Below, in pieces: positions 6,103 to 7,089 of a stretch of 7,089 bases of DNA (its first letter is position 1; every line of letters starts with the position of its first letter). The DNA is taken from NCBI GenBank assembly GCA_903868655.1, contig CAIPWG010000425.1, forward strand, positions 1 through 7,089, in the 5' to 3' direction. A program made the position numbers and the translations under genes. Origin of the DNA: an uncultured Sphingomonadales bacterium. Its GTDB lineage: Bacteria > Pseudomonadota > Alphaproteobacteria > Sphingomonadales > Sphingomonadaceae. The notes beneath the pieces are model-generated. The model made no database searches and had not been told where the DNA came from. It saw nothing but the letters and a program-made list of their open reading frames with translations.

Positions 6103-6756
6103 TTACGATGCCGGCAGCATCGCGCCCAGCACCAGCGCATCGGCCGAAACATGATATTGCAACCCGCCGCCAAGCACGGCCGCGAGCTGCTGGATCATGT
6201 AAGCTGGCGCGGTTTTGCTCGACAGCGCATCGGACGACAGCGAGCCATCGAGCGCCTGGCCAACCACCGGATCAAACGCGATCCGTGGTCCGGCAGCACG
6301 CACCACGATCTCGCTGACCAGGCCGTTGCCGCTGTCGCGGGTTTCAGCGGCAATGTCCAAAGTGCCACCGCGCACCAGCGCCTCGATCCCGATCATCGCG
6401 AGATTGAGCAGTGCCTTGACCGCAGGTTTGGGCATCGAATCGCCGGTCAGCGCCCAATTGGCAGTGATCCGTCCGTTGCCGCTGACCAGCGCATCGATCA
6501 CCGCGCGGGGCTCGTGCAACGGGATCGACTCGCCAAAGCCGGAGCCCGCACCAAAAGCCAGCCGAAAAAAGCGCAATTTGTCGGCCGAGGCTCGCGCGCT
6601 TTGTTCCAGCAGTTCGAAACAGCGCTGGCGCATGTCGGGGTCTTTTTCGTCAGCCAGCAGTTCGAGACCGTTGGACAAAGCGCCCACCGGGCTCAACAGA
6701 TCGTGGCACAGACGCGAACAGAGCAGGCTGGCAAGGTCTAGCGGTGCAATTGTCAT
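6103..6756 (-). CDS. chpT: Histidine phosphotransferase ChpT
   Basis: In alphaproteobacteria ChpT takes phosphate from the hybrid kinase CckA and passes it to the response regulators CtrA and CpdR, controlling cell cycle, motility or related programmes. The 217 residues fit the family (about 200-225). The N-terminal dimerisation helix carries the phospho-accepting histidine at residue 18 in SRLCHDLLSPVGALSNGLEL. A second helix follows (RQRCFELLEQSARASADKLRFFRLAFG, split around residues 43-69). The C-terminal half (~80-215) is a degenerate HATPase-like fold with ALLNLAMIGIEALVRGG at 115-131 and no recognisable N-, G1- or G2-boxes for ATP binding, as expected for ChpT. It ends with TAA six bases before the amidase ATG, forming a two-gene unit. 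The ATG at 6756 has only a weak GGA leader. CckA, CtrA and CpdR are not in the window. Confidence 0.95.
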   Translation of the reverse strand: MTIAPLDLASLLCSRLCHDLLSPVGALSNGLELLADEKDPDMRQRCFELLEQSARASADKLRFFRLAFGAGSGFGESIPLHEPRAVIDALVSGNGRITANWALTGDSMPKPAVKALLNLAMIGIEALVRGGTLDIAAETRDSGNGLVSEIVVRAAGPRIAFDPVVGQALDGSLSSDALSSKTAPAYMIQQLAAVLGGGLQYHVSADALVLGAMLPAS

Positions 6757-6810
6757 GATCCGGGGTCGGGCCCTTTGTTTTGATGGGCGCGCGGAGCAAA
6801 CCGCACGCGC

Positions 6811-6826
6811 TATAAGACGCCTTAAC
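6811..6826 (+). promoter_or_regulatory. Degenerate CtrA-box-like site and possible -10 upstream of chpT
   Basis: On the plus strand the bases read TATA, 7 bases, then TTAAC. Against the CtrA consensus TTAA-N7-TTAAC the right half and the spacing are exact and the left half has two mismatches. The site lies 55-70 bases upstream of the chpT ATG. Read towards chpT, TATAGC (6814-6809) could be the -10, with no good -35 hexamer, as at an activator-dependent promoter. The right-hand side also faces a doubtful plus-strand gene. Confidence 0.3.
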
Positions 6827-6838
6827 CGGCTAGCCGGT
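6825..6838. repeat. 14-base perfect palindrome upstream of chpT
   Basis: ACCGGCTAGCCGGT is fully self-complementary and overlaps the end of the CtrA-like site by two bases. It covers the expected -35 position of a chpT promoter whose -10 would be TATAGC. This is the geometry of an operator for a dimeric regulator, but no regulator can be named. Confidence 0.5.
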
Positions 6839-7003
6839 CATAGGAAAGCGGTTCCAAGCTGCATCCGGTATCGCCCCATGCCTTCGGGTAAGTGATGCAA
6901 AGCTGCATCATGGTGCGCCCCGCTTATGCAGGGGCCTTGTCTGGCCCGTGCCTGGGCCCATATCGGGTAGACGTACGAGTTAAAGCGCTTTGCGACAATC
7001 GAC
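6839..7003. other. Non-coding stretch with short repeats upstream of the right edge
   Basis: Together with the sites just upstream, this belongs to a roughly 250-base gap after the chpT start. It holds AAGCTGCATC twice (6856-6865 and 6900-6909), an inverted repeat TGATGCA-AAGC-TGCATCA (6893-6910), GGCCC...GGGCC (6943-6958) and the palindrome AAAGCGCTTT (6982-6991). No convincing coding frame, tRNA or terminator was found. Confidence 0.4.
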
Positions 7004-7089
7004 GTGCATGATTTCAACCGACGCAAGCAGCAGGGTTTGCTGGATCTCGATCGCGCGTTGCGTAGCCTTGGCACCACGCCGATGAGTGA
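7004..7089 (+). CDS. Possible 5' end of an unrecognised gene running off the window
   Basis: From a GTG at 7004 the frame VHDFNRRKQQGLLDLDRALR and onward stays open to the right edge (28 codons), with mostly G or C at third positions. The frame is closed upstream by TAG at 6968-6970 and has no ATG. No Shine-Dalgarno is visible and I do not recognise the peptide. The alternative ATG at 7008 gives only 25 codons before a stop. This is a weak call, made because a gene divergent from chpT would be expected near here. Confidence 0.2.
   Translation, partial: MHDFNRRKQQGLLDLDRALRSLGTTPMS

Noticed and set aside
6073..6895. Overlapping plus-strand frames across chpT, including an arginine-rich tail from about 6755
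   Set aside because: They are shadows of chpT; the 46-codon tail starts on the complement of the chpT start codon and lacks a Shine-Dalgarno or recognisable product.
6838..7077. Minus-strand 79-codon frame near the right edge
   Set aside because: The product is compositionally arginine/cysteine-rich with no family resemblance, and there is no ribosome binding site. It may be the shadow of the plus-strand frame at 7004.
1..7089. Mobile element, CRISPR array, toxin-antitoxin or defence island
   Set aside because: No transposase, integrase, regularly spaced repeats, terminal inverted repeats or defence-gene motifs were found; the genes present are conserved alphaproteobacterial functions.

Overview
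The window looks like chromosomal DNA from a GC-rich alphaproteobacterium, most likely a sphingomonad (Sphingomonadaceae/Erythrobacteraceae). Support comes from a ChpT-type histidine phosphotransferase, which is specific to the alphaproteobacterial CtrA pathway, a short RecO without zinc cysteines, a sphingomonad-like ApaG and a type A RNase P RNA. No tRNA, rRNA, IS element, phage gene or CRISPR array was seen, so this reads as core rather than accessory DNA.

Left part (1-1373, minus strand): recO followed by leuB (3-isopropylmalate dehydrogenase, cut by the left edge), 68 bases apart and probably one transcript. A 118-base gap separates recO from apaG, which runs the other way. Middle part (1492-4810, plus strand): apaG, a GcvA-like LysR regulator, and a 660-residue membrane-anchored GGDEF-EAL protein of cyclic-di-GMP signalling. 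Its GGDEF motif is intact, its inhibitory I-site is missing and its EAL domain is partly degenerate.

Right part (4843-6756, minus strand): rnpB, the RNase P RNA, with its own promoter, which predicts the 5' end of helix P1 almost exactly. Upstream lie a cytoplasmic-looking AmpD/Amidase_2 peptidoglycan amidase with a C-terminal peptidoglycan-binding-like domain, then chpT. ChpT and the amidase are six bases apart and probably translationally coupled. The last 330 bases hold the chpT upstream region, with several short palindromes and only a doubtful gene start at the right edge.

The most interesting pattern is regulatory. By eye, only three TTAA tetramers occur in the window and all are intergenic. 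Two form CtrA-box-like arrangements (half-site, 7 bases, TTAAC), one before the GGDEF-EAL gene and one before chpT. ChpT passes phosphate towards CtrA in this class, so the window may contain both an input component of the CtrA phosphorelay and a cyclic-di-GMP gene controlled by it. This is inference from motif matches, not a demonstrated circuit.
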